Of a DNA stretch of 64,000 nucleotides, positions 20,055 to 31,105 are shown piece by piece (the first letter of the stretch is position 1; each line of letters begins with the position of its first letter). The stretch lies in contig JBAKBP010012343.1 in assembly GCA_037953745.1 (NCBI GenBank), positions 1-64,000 of the forward strand. Reading direction: 5' to 3'. The notes below the pieces were generated by a model. The model saw only the letters and a program-made list of their open reading frames with translations. It was not told where the DNA came from and ran no database searches. This DNA comes from Lithodes maja. Taxonomy: Eukaryota; Arthropoda; Malacostraca; Decapoda; Lithodidae. A program made the position numbers and the translations under genes.

Positions 20055-20312
20055 TTAAGTGTTCAATTTGTCAGTGGGATGTTGACAGCGGGGAGAAGAT
20101 AGGTATTGAATTGGACCTAATTGGTGTTTGTACTCTTGTAATGAAGGGTGTTGGCCGGACCTGAAGCATGCAAGTGTGACTAAGGTTGCTCTAGGTTGTT
20201 TGTTTTCTGATGGATTGTTCTTGGGAGGTGCAGAGTTTAGGATTGTGTCATGTGGCCTGTTGTTGATGGTATTTTGAGCGAGGTACACAGACCAAGTAAA
20301 TATCCCTTTCAT
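20055..20312 (-). pseudogene. C-terminal LINE fragment, decayed
   Basis: The 85-codon minus-strand frame contains LACFRSGQHPSLQEYKHQLG, which resembles the tail of the jockey/I-like reverse transcriptase at 29590-29680 on the plus strand (LARLRCGHHPALLSYQKRL). It is probably a remnant of a related element in the opposite orientation; the RT core is absent. Confidence 0.45.
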
Positions 20313-20359
20313 GTTACAAGGATCCTAGACTCCTGCCGACCAACAATAATCAGCATGAT

Positions 20360-20909
20360 AATTTGCTCATCGGCTCTGCCAATGTTAGGGGACTTCAGAC
20401 CAACATAATGTTGATCATCTAACACACAGTCATGTGATTCATAACAACCCATACATCATAGCCACTGCAAAGACCATCCTAAGCCAAGCTGTGCTAAGCA
20501 AATTTAGCCATATGGTAGATTACATTGGTGAGACCAAGCACCTGTTACTTTTACTAGTATCATGTCAACTTTCGTAGAGTTTCCCAATACAATCCAAAGA
20601 GGTGGATTTGTATGAACATGTGAATTAATGGTCTTTATATCATGGACTCGTAGACATGATTTCCTCATAATGCGTGCCAACACCTACAGCAGCATGGCAG
20701 TTTGCCCATTTACTACACCAAACTAATCATGACACCCTGTTTTGGTGTCAGTCATGCACCAAACTTACATAGTAGAACCATGAACCAAAGCCTAGTAGCA
20801 AGATAATTTGATGAGTTGATGACACTTGGGTTAACAAATCATGATAACTTCCCATCCATATCTAAAGATTTTCCTTGGACCCAATCTAGGCCAGTCATCA
20901 GTGACCTGC
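20360..20909 (+). pseudogene. Decayed CR1-like endonuclease, left part
   Basis: Carries recognisable but frameshifted endonuclease motifs: ANVRGLQTNI near 20377, NPYIIATAKTIL near 20450, and FDELMTLGLTNHDNFPSIS near 20809-20865, ending at VISDL (20896-20909). Stops lie throughout. The continuation is at 24247, separated by a younger LINE insertion. Confidence 0.7.
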
Positions 20910-23900
20910 ATATATAGTGTGATCATCAGGTGGGGAGATTGTAGGCACCAATCGATCAGGGCTAGACCCAGGTGAGGTTATAGGCATGTGATAAAGAGTC
21001 GCTGGAACTCCTGTTTCATTTGCTTGGCCTCTCTTACTGATTTTCTTTGTGCCTCATTTACACTGAGAGCAATCCAGCTAGCTCTCACAAACACCTCCTC
21101 CTCCTATCCACTTCACTACACTAAACATGCACACCACACTTCATTCCTCCACACCAAAATTAAAAAAACACAAAATGATGAATTTTAGCCCAGCCTCGGA
21201 GTCCCCAGGGGGGGGGACCATAAATGCCCCCTCACCCGACCGACCATCCCCTGACGACCCCACACAATTACCTGGACCTCGGCCTGTTACTCTTTCTATT
21301 AATGTCTGCAACATTCGCGGACTTTCCTCTAACTTTCACTCTGTTGAGCACCATCTCTCCTCCTACAAACCTGATCTTCTCTTCCTCACCGAAACCCAGG
21401 TGTCGGTAGCAACATCCAGCAACCCCTTCTCTGTATCCTCCTACTTTCTCTATCCTAGTTTCAAAGCCAAAGGCGGATGTTGTGCATATGTGCACAACAA
21501 ACTCACTTGCTCTCGTGTTCCCGATTTCGACTCCTCTGAAGTCTCAACTTTATGGCTCAAACTTTCCTGTCATTCTCTTACTAAATATTTCTGTGCTGTC
21601 TATCTTTCCCCTAACTCTACCAACTTTCCTAAATTCTTTGACTATCTAAACTCTACAGTGGAACACATTCTATCCATTTCTCCTTTCTCAGAAATCTCCA
21701 TCTTAGGAGATTTCAACGTTCACCACCGCCAATGGCTCTCCTCTCACACTACTGATCCACCTGGTGAACAAGCCTACGTCTTTTCTATCCTAAATGACCT
21801 AGAGCAGTTAGTTCAGCAACCCACCCGTATCCCGGATCGCATCGGAGATCGGCCCAACATTCTTGACCTGTTTCTAACTTCTAACCCTTCTTCTTATACT
21901 GTAGATCTTTTCTCTCCTTTGGGCTCCTCCGACCATAAACTTATCTCTGTCACCTGTCCTATCTCTCCAGTACAGCCACCCGATCCTCCTAGCCGGCGGC
22001 GCTTGTGGCACTTTGGCGCTGCCGACTGGGAGGCTCTTCGGCAGTACTTCTTTGATTTCCCATGGAATGATTTCTGCTTCCATGGCCGAGGACCCTCGGA
22101 GAGTGCTGAACGCATTACCGAGGTAATCCTATCGGGCATGGAAGCATACATTCCATTTTCTTTCTCTCAGACTAATGCTAAAAAATCTTGGTTTACTCAC
22201 GCCTGTTCTACTGCTGTTCGCAATAAGGAGGAAGCATTCAAACGGTACCGACGCCTTAAAACTCAAGACTCTCATTCTTCATATGTTTCTGCCCGGAATC
22301 AAGCCAAATCTGTTCTTCGACTTGCCAAACACTCTTTCATCAATAATAAATGCACTGAACTATCCAACTCTAGCTCTTCCCAAGCTTTCTGGCATCTAGC
22401 CAAAAACCTCTCCAACAATTTCTCTTCCTCGTCTTTCCCTCCCCTTTCCCACTCTGATGGCACAACCATCACTTCTTCCTCTGACAAAGCTAAACTCTTC
22501 GCTCAAACTTTTGCTACAAACTCCACCTTGGATGATTCCGGTGCTATTCCTCCCTCTCCGCCCTCCTCTCTCTTACTTATGCCTAATATCCTAATCTCTT
22601 CTAAAGATGTACTTTCTACCCTCTCTGGGCTTAACACTAATAAGGCGTACGGTCCGGACGGTGTTCCTCCTGTTGTTCTCAAAAACTGTGCTTCCGTGCT
22701 GACTCCCTGCCTAGGCAAACTCTTTCGTCTCTGTCTATCCTCTAACGTCTTCCCTTCATGCTGGAAGTTTGCTCACATTCAACCTGTCCCAAAGAAGGGT
22801 GACCGCTCTCAACCCTCCAACTATCGTCCAATTGCTCTTATCTCTTGTCTTTCTAAAGTTTTTGAAACTATTCTTGCTTCCAAATTTCTTAAGCATTTCT
22901 CTTCTCATAATCTGCTCTCAGATCGCCAGTATGGCTTCCTTAAGGGTCGCTCTACTGGTGATTTTCTTTCATATCTTACTAACTCTTGGTCATCCTCCTT
23001 TCGGGACTTCGGTGAGACTTTTTCTATTGCACTAGACATATCGAAAGCCTTCGATAGAGTCTGGCATAAATTTTTAATTTCTAAACTACTCTCCTTCGGT
23101 TTCTATCCCTCCATCTGTGCCTTTGTCTCTAATTTCTTTTCCGGCCGTTCCATAGCTGCGGTTGTGGACGGCCATTGTTCACTTCCTCACCCTATAAACT
23201 CCGGTGTTCCTCAGGGCTCTGTCCTATCTCCTATTCTCTTTCTAATTTTTATAAATGATCTCCTTAACTGTACCTTAATTCCCATCCATTCATATGCAGA
23301 CGACTCAACCTTACACTACTCCATTAGTTTTTCAGAACGCCCCAGCCAGCAATCCCTCAACGACAAATGTAATGAAGCCATAGAACTCTTAAATTCTGAT
23401 CTAAATACTATTTCCAATTGGGGCAGAGAAAACCTTGTTAACTTTAATGCTTCCAAAACCCAATTTCTCCATCTATCTACCCATCAGGATCTTCCAGCGG
23501 ACTATCCCTTATTCTTCAACAATACAAAAATCAACCCTTCATCTTCTCTCAATATTCTTGGTGTCTCTTTTTCTTCTGCTCTCATTTGGAGGGACCATAT
23601 TACCAGTCTTGCTAAGGCAGCCTCCCAGAAGCTGGGTGTGCTCAACCGCCTTAGGGGGTTCTTTTCCCTTGCACAGCTTCTTGCTCTGTACAGGGGCATA
23701 GTGCGCCCTTGTATTGAGTATTGTTCACATGTGTGGGGAGGTTCCTCTCACACCGCTCTCCTAGACAAAGTTGAAAGGAAGGCCTTTCGTATCATTAACT
23801 CCCGTCCACTCACCAACTCTCTGCAATCTCTCTCTTTCCGCCGCAATGTTGCATCTCTCTCGCTATTCTATCGCTACTATAATAATCAGTGTTCCTCAGA

Positions 23901-24240
23901 GCTATCCCAGTGCATACCACCTCCTTTACGTAGGGCACGTGGTACCCGTCTTGCAACTCAATCCCACCCCTACTCTGTGCAACTCTCCAACCCAAGAGTG
24001 AAACGTTACTCTCAAACTTTCTTCTACTCAACATCTGAGCTCTGGAACTCTCTCCCAGAATCAGTCTTTCCCTCTTCCTATGACTTAAATTGCTTCAAAC
24101 TCCGTGTGTCCAGGCATTTTGGCTCGAACGTCCCTTGATTTTGGCCCTGTCACTCTTTGAACTATGGGGGAGGCACTCGCTATAGGCAGTTATGCCTTTT
24201 GCCTCCCTCAATCACATAGAAAAAAAAAAAAAAAAAAAAA
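20910..24240 (+). mobile_element. Intact LINE (CR1/L2-like group), full length with poly-A
   Basis: A 3.33-kb insertion flanked by the 6-bp duplication ACCTGC (20904-20909 and 24241-24246). It has a 5' UTR of about 215 bases, a single 1003-codon frame, a short 3' UTR with GCCTCCCTCAATCACATAGA and a terminal A-run (24220-24240). The host DNA on both sides belongs to one decayed CR1-like endonuclease, which confirms the boundaries. Truncated relatives lie at 57930-58050, 61815-62826 and 63150-63470. Confidence 0.85.
21127..24138 (+). CDS. LINE protein: APE endonuclease plus reverse transcriptase, intact
   Basis: A 1003-codon frame without interruption; a second in-frame ATG at 21178 could be the real start. 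The N-terminal endonuclease (about residues 45-285) shows VCNIRGL, FLTETQV, ILGDFNVHHRQW and GSSDHKLIS. A basic linker follows. The reverse transcriptase (about 530-850) has NYRPIALIS, LDISKAFDRVWH, GVPQGSVLSPILF and the catalytic SYADDSTLH, followed by a thumb/C-terminal region with IVRPCIEYCSHVWGG and a WNSLPESVFP ending seen in CR1-type proteins. No separate ORF1 is visible. It performs target-primed reverse transcription. All catalytic motifs are present, so this copy could be active. Confidence 0.9.
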   Translation: MHTTLHSSTPKLKKHKMMNFSPASESPGGGTINAPSPDRPSPDDPTQLPGPRPVTLSINVCNIRGLSSNFHSVEHHLSSYKPDLLFLTETQVSVATSSNPFSVSSYFLYPSFKAKGGCCAYVHNKLTCSRVPDFDSSEVSTLWLKLSCHSLTKYFCAVYLSPNSTNFPKFFDYLNSTVEHILSISPFSEISILGDFNVHHRQWLSSHTTDPPGEQAYVFSILNDLEQLVQQPTRIPDRIGDRPNILDLFLTSNPSSYTVDLFSPLGSSDHKLISVTCPISPVQPPDPPSRRRLWHFGAADWEALRQYFFDFPWNDFCFHGRGPSESAERITEVILSGMEAYIPFSFSQTNAKKSWFTHACSTAVRNKEEAFKRYRRLKTQDSHSSYVSARNQAKSVLRLAKHSFINNKCTELSNSSSSQAFWHLAKNLSNNFSSSSFPPLSHSDGTTITSSSDKAKLFAQTFATNSTLDDSGAIPPSPPSSLLLMPNILISSKDVLSTLSGLNTNKAYGPDGVPPVVLKNCASVLTPCLGKLFRLCLSSNVFPSCWKFAHIQPVPKKGDRSQPSNYRPIALISCLSKVFETILASKFLKHFSSHNLLSDRQYGFLKGRSTGDFLSYLTNSWSSSFRDFGETFSIALDISKAFDRVWHKFLISKLLSFGFYPSICAFVSNFFSGRSIAAVVDGHCSLPHPINSGVPQGSVLSPILFLIFINDLLNCTLIPIHSYADDSTLHYSISFSERPSQQSLNDKCNEAIELLNSDLNTISNWGRENLVNFNASKTQFLHLSTHQDLPADYPLFFNNTKINPSSSLNILGVSFSSALIWRDHITSLAKAASQKLGVLNRLRGFFSLAQLLALYRGIVRPCIEYCSHVWGGSSHTALLDKVERKAFRIINSRPLTNSLQSLSFRRNVASLSLFYRYYNNQCSSELSQCIPPPLRRARGTRLATQSHPYSVQLSNPRVKRYSQTFFYSTSELWNSLPESVFPSSYDLNCFKLRVSRHFGSNVP

Positions 24241-24246
24241 ACCTGC

Positions 24247-24560
24247 CAGCCTCATAGAGTAGTGGGTTCATCAGACCACCATGCTGTCCTCACTACCATC
24301 AGAACTGTGGCAGACAATGAGAGGTTGCGCATGCTCCAAGTGACTCTTGGATCAAGAAGACTGGGAAGATATTCAAGATGAACTGAGAAGAACCATGTGG
24401 TTAGAGGTACTCTTAGGTCACATTGATACACACACGAACTCCTTCATTCTCATGGGCATCCATGGTTTGGTGACTGAAATAGAAAATAGGTATATGGAAA
24501 AATAGTCACATGAATGGAAGAGAAGAAAAGTGTGTGGTAATACAAACATATTAGTAGAAA
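24247..24560 (+). pseudogene. Decayed CR1-like endonuclease, right part
   Basis: Begins CQPHRVVGSSDHHAVLTTI (24244-24302), the catalytic Ser-Asp-His end of an APE endonuclease. In a shifted frame DWEDIQDELRRTMW and VLLGHIDTHTNSF follow at about 24360-24450. It continues the fragment at 20360-20909. Confidence 0.75.
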
Positions 24561-24929
24561 GGTAGAATAATATGTGAATCAGCAGGCAAGCATGGTAGAC
24601 TAGTAGTCCTTCAGGAGGGAATGCAGTATGGGTGTGTGTGTGATGCCTGGCTGGATGTCATAAAATGTTGAATGGAAGACGAATCTTTGTCATTGAAAGA
24701 GTAATTATTACTAAACAATGAGATTAGTAATTAAGGGTAAAGCACAACCTTTTCGTCCTGTGCACGCTCCGTCCCATCCTCCGGTAATTCTTATTTGTTC
24801 TAATATTTGCTTCTGAATTAATGTCGAGTATTTTTCTCTAAATATTACTGATTTTCATTCATTTTAATCGAAAAATGCCAATATAATTTAGTTTTTTAAT
24901 ATTACAATAGGACATTATGAGAAAAAATC
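24561..24929. other. No recognisable gene
   Basis: AT-rich spacer between LINEs; probably further decay of the left element. Confidence 0.4.
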
Positions 24930-26358
24930 CCTCAAATTACCAAACACATTATGAAACTCTTATAATTATTTTTACAAGGCATCCTACACCATATATATCT
25001 ACTAACACTCCATATATATGCTCCCCAGAACTCGCCCCCACAACATCCTGGAAGGTGGTTATAACCTTAGGCTACGACCACCTCCCAATCATTATCACCA
25101 CCAAAACCAGACTCACCCCAGCTAGCCACAGACACACTTACACCAATTATAAAAGAGCCAACTGGAAAGCTTTCACAAATGAGACAGAACAACACTTTGA
25201 AACCCTAAACAGCGCACCCATCACTAACATCAACAATGCTGTCCACACATTCAACACAACTATCCAAAACACTGACAAGAAACACATTCCAAGAGGTTAC
25301 AGAAAAAGACACAACCCAACTTCTCACCAGAAATTCAAAACCTCATTAGACAACGCGACACACTGAAACACTCCCTAGCACCCCACACACAAGCCATCAT
25401 ACAACAAATCCAAGCACTCAACATCCAGATTAACAACAAAATACAAGAACAACAAACACTAAACTGGAATAACTTCCTAAAAACACTTGTTCACATAACA
25501 AACTCCAAAAAACTAAACAGCATCACACTTTCCAACAGCAACACAACACAATCACATGCTGTAATCACAACAACAGACTCTACTCCTTCAATGTAAACAA
25601 CAAGCAAACACTCTCATTAATCACCTCTCTCATATCAGCCACCTAAAATCCCACAAAGACGACCGACGTGACATCCGACGTAAGAGACAATTCCCCACAC
25701 ACCCTGACTATGCACTCTTCACTAACTACCAGACAAAGCACATCATCAACAATCTCAAGCACTCACCCGCCTGTGGCCTAGACAACATAAGCAACATACA
25801 CCTCAGACACCTGGGACCACAAGGCATACAAGCACTCACTAATATATCAAACTACAGTTATTCACACAACACAATACCAGACATCTGGAAGCATGGTATC
25901 ATCATCACTTTCCCCAAACCCAACAAAGATCCCACGCTACCCTCCTCACACCGCCCTATCACACTCCTCTGCACCCCTTCCAAAGTCATAGAAAGCCTTC
26001 TACTACAACTGATTACACATGCCTTACCCCTAGTTCCAACACAACATGGCTTCAGGCCACTGCACTCCACAAACACTCTTCTTACAGACCTTACACAAAG
26101 AGCTTTTGATGGCATCAACTCAGCCAGAAAACCACACAGATCACTACTAGACACACTCAACATTAGTAAAGCCTTCGATGCAATCCCCCGCCACAACATA
26201 ACAAACAAAATCTACAACACAAACATGCACAACAACACAAAAAGGTAGCAGGCAGATGTGCACACATATCTTTTGCGGTCAGTCATCTAGCATCAGAAAT
26301 TTCCCAAACGGAGTCCCGCAAGGATCCGTCCTGTCACCCGCACTCTTTAATCTTTACA
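24930..26358 (+). pseudogene. Jockey/I-like LINE, 5' part, frameshifted
   Basis: Opens inside the endonuclease (SPELAPTTSWKVV...GYDHLPI near 25024-25097), so it is 5' truncated. It reads through a linker, then reverse transcriptase motifs in several frames: SHRPITLLC near 25950, NISKAFDAIPRHN near 26160 and NGVPQGSVLSPALFNLY at 26308-26357. Multiple frameshifts and stops. The catalytic YADD is on the far side of the RTE-like insertion. Confidence 0.8.
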
Positions 26359-28680
26359 TCTATCTATCTATCTATTGCCTGACGCCGTGATCCCCGAAGG
26401 GATGGCCACGAACGACCCGCCCCCATGCACCTCTGTCCCCAGTCAGTCGACGCCCCTCCCCCAACCAGCACCGCCTTCGTTCATGTACTTCCTCACTCCA
26501 TCCTTCCACCTCTCATTCGGTCTACCTCTCCCTCTCTGTCCATCCACCTCGCTCTCGTACACCCTCTTAGTCATTCTCTCGCTTTCCATACGTTCCATAC
26601 GGCCGAACCATATCAAGTTGTTCCTTTTCACACTTTCCAGCACATCTACCTCCACACCACACGTCCTTCTTACTTCCTCATTAGTCTGTCTATCCCTCCA
26701 TGTAACTCCGCACGCACTCCTTAGGTAATTCATTTCCACTGCTCTCACTCTTGGTCTGAGTCTCTCAACCAACGTCCATGCTTCGGTTCCGTAAGTCAGT
26801 GTCGGGATTACCACACTGTCATGCAAGGACTTCTTCACTTCCATACTGATCACCCTATTTCTTGTTACTGCTTTTAGCGTTCCTACAACCCTCTTCCCCT
26901 GTTGTACCCTCTCCCGCACTTCTTCATCCATAGTCCCATCTTTACTCAACACACTGCCCAGATACTTAAAAGAGTTGACGATCTCCATAGCCTGACCGTT
27001 CAGCTTCACCTCACACTCTGTGACTTCACCCCTATCGAAGACCATAACCTTGCTCTTCCCCGCATATACCTTCAAATTCCGTTTTTCGCACACTGTTCCA
27101 AACTCATTTACCAGACCCTGCAACTCCCATTCATTATCACTCATCAGAACTGTATCATCCGCAAACAGCAGTATAGGTAGCTTCCACTCAATTCCCTCCC
27201 TTTTCAGTGATACACCAACATCCACTGCTCTTGATAGTATTTCTTTCATGATTCCATCCATATATACAGTAAACAACCACGGGGACATCACACACCCCTG
27301 TTTCAAACCAACATTCAGGTCAAAGAACTCGCTCTGCTCACTCTCCACACGTACTGCCGCCTTTGCACCCTCATACATGCTCTTCACTGCTTTCAGCAAC
27401 TTGCCCTCTACTCCGTATATTCTAAGTACTTTCCACAAACCTTCTCTATCCACTCTGTCATAGGCCTTCTCCAAGTCCATAAAGGCAGCAACATACACCT
27501 TTTGTTTCTTCTCCAGATATTTCTCCACAACACAATTCAGGGTAAAAATCTGATCTACACATCCTCTTCCCTTCCTAAAACCTCCCTGCTCGTCGCCTAT
27601 CCATTTCTCCGTTCTCACTCTCACTCTCTGAATCACTACCCTACTGTATACCTTCCCTACTATGCTTAGAAGACATATTCCTTGGTGGTTACCACACACT
27701 CCTCTTTCCCTTTTGCCCTTATATAGCGGGACTATTATGCCAGTCTTCCAGTCATCGGGTGCACTCCCCTTCTCCCATGCTAGTTTGCACATTTTCCATA
27801 CCCATTCTATCACTATCTCACCACCATACCTCAACATTTCCCCACACACTCCATCTGTTCCTGGTGCTTTCCCCAACTTCACTCTTTTCGTGGCTTCCCA
27901 CACTTCTGACCTCCTGATCCCCACCTCCTCCTCCACTACTTCTCTTCTTCTCCCTCCAATACCATATCCAGCTATGTTTGCTGGCTCTTCATTCCTTACA
28001 TTTAGCAACTCATTGAAGTACTCCCTCCATCTTTCGACTCTCTCTTGCTTCTCGGCTAGCATTCTCCCATTCTTATCTTTCACACCCTTACTGTTTCCCT
28101 TGCTACCTTCCCTAACTTTCTTGACTTCTTTCCAGAACAGTTTCTTACTCTGCCTCCATTTTACACTCAGATTTCTTCCAAATTCCTCATCTACTCTTCT
28201 CTTACTTTCCTTCACTACTCTCTTCACCACCCTCTTACTCTCCACGTACTTCGCTCGTTTCTGTCTCTCGAAATCTTTATTCCCTCTACTATCCAACCAC
28301 TCTCTATATGCTTTCTTCTTTTCTTCCACAGCTATTCTTACCTCTTCTGTCCACCATGCTGTACCTTTCACTCCCCTCCCTCTTCTCCTCACTCCACACA
28401 CTTCCTCACATGCTGCACAGATATCATCCTTAAACACCTTGCTCATCTCTTCCACTTCCTACATAACTTCCAGGTTGAATCCACCTAGTCGTCTTTCCAC
28501 TGCTCTCCTGTACTCCTCCCTGACTTCCTCCTCCTGCAACCTCTCCACCCTCCTCTCGCCTCCCTCCAGCTCTCCTCACCCACTTCTTTTGTATCCTAGC
28601 CTTAGCTACCACTACATAATGATCAGACAGACCCCCTCCAATACCCCTATACACCCTAGCATCCATCACATATTTCTTTA
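26359..28680 (-). mobile_element. RTE-like LINE, 5' truncated, inserted in the jockey/I-like LINE
   Basis: Flanked by TTTACA at 26353-26358 and 28681-28686. Removing the insertion and one TTTACA rejoins the host reverse transcriptase in frame (FNLYTHNINTP then SYADD). The 3' end on the minus strand carries a GATA repeat tail (about 26358-26374), a short-repeat tail as in RTE elements. Only the end of the endonuclease remains at the 5' side. Confidence 0.85.
26443..28455 (-). pseudogene. RTE-like reverse transcriptase, 670 codons
   Basis: An open frame with reverse transcriptase motifs GKAPGTDGVCGEML, GFRKGRGCVDQIF, FMDLEKAYDRVDR, LKQGCVMSPWLF and the catalytic LLFADDTVL. The C-terminal part includes YGTEAWTL, LRSACGVTWRDRQTNEEV and NLIWFGRMERM, the layout seen in RTE proteins. 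The upstream stop TAG and a shift to another frame at about 28455 disconnect it from the endonuclease end, where GLSDHYVVVAKARI (Ser-Asp-His motif, about 28600-28625) is visible. The clade call rests on motif memory; other APE-type clades are possible. Confidence 0.8.
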
Positions 28681-29870
28681 TTTACACGCATAATATAAAT
28701 ACACCCAATACACCCCAAATAAACATAGCCTCCTACGCAGACGACATAACACTCACATGCACATACCAAGACCCAGCCACAGCAACAAGTCTCCTTCAAC
28801 CCTATCTCAACACAATACATGACTGGTGCACTACAGACTTAATTTAGACCCAGCCAAATCCACTGCAACCCTCCTCACAAGCTGGACAGGAGGTCACACA
28901 TACTCCCCGCAACTCACCATAAACAACATACCCCTAACACACACACACTCACCCATAATCCTAGGAGTAACATATGCTACTCAAACTACATTCAAACAGC
29001 ACACCACAAACATGAAAAAGAAACTGACACCCAGTCTTAACGCCCTCAGGTCACTTGCCCACACAAAATTTGGACACAGCAAAGAAACCACCACCACAGT
29101 TTACAAACAATACATAAGATCAGTGATGGAATACACAAGCCCGGCCTGGGCTTCTAACTTAGCTGAAACACATCATAAGACCTTACAGACTATTCAAAAT
29201 AAAACCCTAAAAATCATCACAGGCTGCACAGCTACTACACCTACAGATCACCTACATCAAGAAACCAAAGTCCTCAAAGTCAAAGACCATCATTCTGGAC
29301 ATGAGAGGCACTCAATTCCTGGCAGCAGCCTCCACGAACCAACACCACCCACTACACTACATGGCAACACATCCACAGACACCAAGAAATGTTAAAACAA
29401 CACCCAGCACACGGTATCACACACAAATGCTATCTTCTCTCCTTCCCTGCCCACCCCAAACCAGCTTCCAGAAGCACATCCATACTCATATCTCTCGCCG
29501 TTCCATCCACTCACTCATAGACAACACACAGCTGCAGGAACGACCTCCCGAAATCCATCCTTCTGAATCCTCCCTTCCTCGCGGGGACAGAGTCCACCTG
29601 GCCAGGCTGAGATGCGGACACCATCCAGCCCTTCTGAGCTATCAGAAGAGACTGGATGACTCCGCCGTCGACTCCTGCCCAGGTTGTAACACAGCACCCC
29701 ATGCTATTAAACACATCATAGACGACTGCATTTCACACAACCACTTACGCCAACAACACAATCTACACTCCTTGAGAGGTCTGTGGGAAAGCCCGACCGT
29801 GGCCATGGCCTTCCTTAGGGACTCGGGGCTGTTCGGCCAGGCAGCTTAGGGAACAACAACAACAACCAAC
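28681..29870 (+). pseudogene. Jockey/I-like LINE, 3' part
   Basis: Resumes with INIASYADDITLTC (28720-28760), then thumb-like sequence ending in SVMEYTSPAWASNL (29120-29160). The C-terminal region has HLARLRCGHHPALL and a CPGC...H...C zinc-like motif (about 29675-29730), usual for jockey/I-group elements. It ends LFGQAA-stop at 29847-29849, followed by a CAA-rich tail. Frameshifts occur near 28850 and 29300. Confidence 0.8.
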
Positions 29871-30090
29871 ACTCCATTATTTCGGTTTGATTAGTGGAAG
29901 TATAAGCAAGTATGTATACAATAAGTCATTATAAAAGTCATAATAATAATAAAGTAGGTGTGCAGTTTTCGCATTACAAAAAAAATAAATAAAATGCAAA
30001 ACAAAACAAAAATGCATACGCAACTCTGCGACCTAGAATTCTGCAAGTAGTATTGAATCTCTTAGGTAAAATCGGTGTATATATATACCG

Positions 30091-30145
<55 letters not shown>

Positions 30146-30149
30146 TAAA
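29871..30149. repeat. AT-rich spacer with (TA)n
   Basis: Contains uninterrupted TA from about 30092 to 30144. Confidence 0.8.
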
Positions 30150-30238
30150 TGTTTTTATACTCACAGTCGGACTTGAACCACCGACAGTCAGAACAAGTGC
30201 CCATACTTTTATCCGCTATACCACAGCGTGATAGAGGA
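30150..30238 (-). repeat. tRNA-like SINE unit, left of an inverted pair
   Basis: On the minus strand an A-box-like TGGTATAGCGG and B-box GGTTCAAGTCC are spaced as in tRNA. A similar unit in the opposite orientation lies at 30748-30800. Confidence 0.5.
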
Positions 30239-30259
30239 TACTTGTGTGCACTGGATTAA

Positions 30260-30740
30260 CCCTTCCTACCCGGGCTGCCTTAGGTAAGGACAGCACGAAA
30301 GAAGGGCAGCTACCCGGTATGCCTTATCTAAGGCATGAGCTTAATAGCCTAATTAAGCTTGGTCCGAATGCCGTGCGTACGACGTATGTCAACAAACCCA
30401 AGCGTTCGTCACCGCACCTCCAAAATCAAGAAGGAGAAGACTCCTCAATGTTATTGTTATGACGTCATGACGAAATTAGTGTCTAAAAAGCCCCCATATT
30501 GGCAACATCTCTGCAATATTGGCTCCACTGAAATCGTCATCACAACTGAACCAGTTGACTTACAGAGCTCTACTCAATGCCAAAATACAGATTGAAAACC
30601 GCACTACGATTATAGATGAGTGGGAAAGTTCTAGCAGTGAAAATAAACATAAATACGGTAGCCTAGGCCTAGACGTTTTTCGGCCATATCGCCCGGGTAG
30701 GGGCGACCGTCATTAGCTAAGACTGCCCGGGTAGGAAGGG
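30260..30740. mobile_element. TTAA element family G (481 bp)
   Basis: Perfect 16-bp TIRs CCCTTCCTACCCGGGC at 30260-30275 and 30725-30740, flanked by TTAA at 30256-30259 and 30741-30744. The CCC start and TTAA target match piggyBac-type elements. No transposase. The interior frames (to about 78 codons) show no recognisable features. Confidence 0.85.
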
Positions 30741-30747
30741 TTAAAGC

Positions 30748-30800
30748 ATAGACACTCGTCCTGACTGTCGGTGGTTCATGTCCGCCTGGGAGTATACATA
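30748..30800 (+). repeat. tRNA-like SINE unit, right of an inverted pair
   Basis: CTGACTGTCGGTGGTTCATG matches the left unit (30150-30238, minus) closely, including the B-box. Confidence 0.45.
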
Positions 30801-31105
30801 CAGTATATAATTACATGTATGATCGCATTGAATCTTAACCATTGGAATATTTTTCTATAATAAGGTCAGCGTAACAATATTTTGTAGCATTTTGAATATG
30901 GTGTAATTTAAATTTGAAATATATATAAGAAGGAAATAGTGACCATAATCTGTGACCTTCACCATTCACTTTGACCTTTGAATAACAAAAACACAAAATT
31001 TGGACAATTGTTGCATTGACCAACCGAATTTGCCAGCAAAATTTGGTGACGATACGTAACCCGTTCAGTACAGTTCTGTTAGTTTCATTTCATACTGGAT
31101 ATTAA

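Noticed and set aside
27662..28693. 343-codon plus-strand Ser/Leu/Pro-rich frame
   Set aside because: Antisense shadow of the RTE-like reverse transcriptase.
29880..30000. Search for a host gene between transposons
   Set aside because: No splice-compatible set of coding segments, promoter or conserved domain was visible here or in other spacers.
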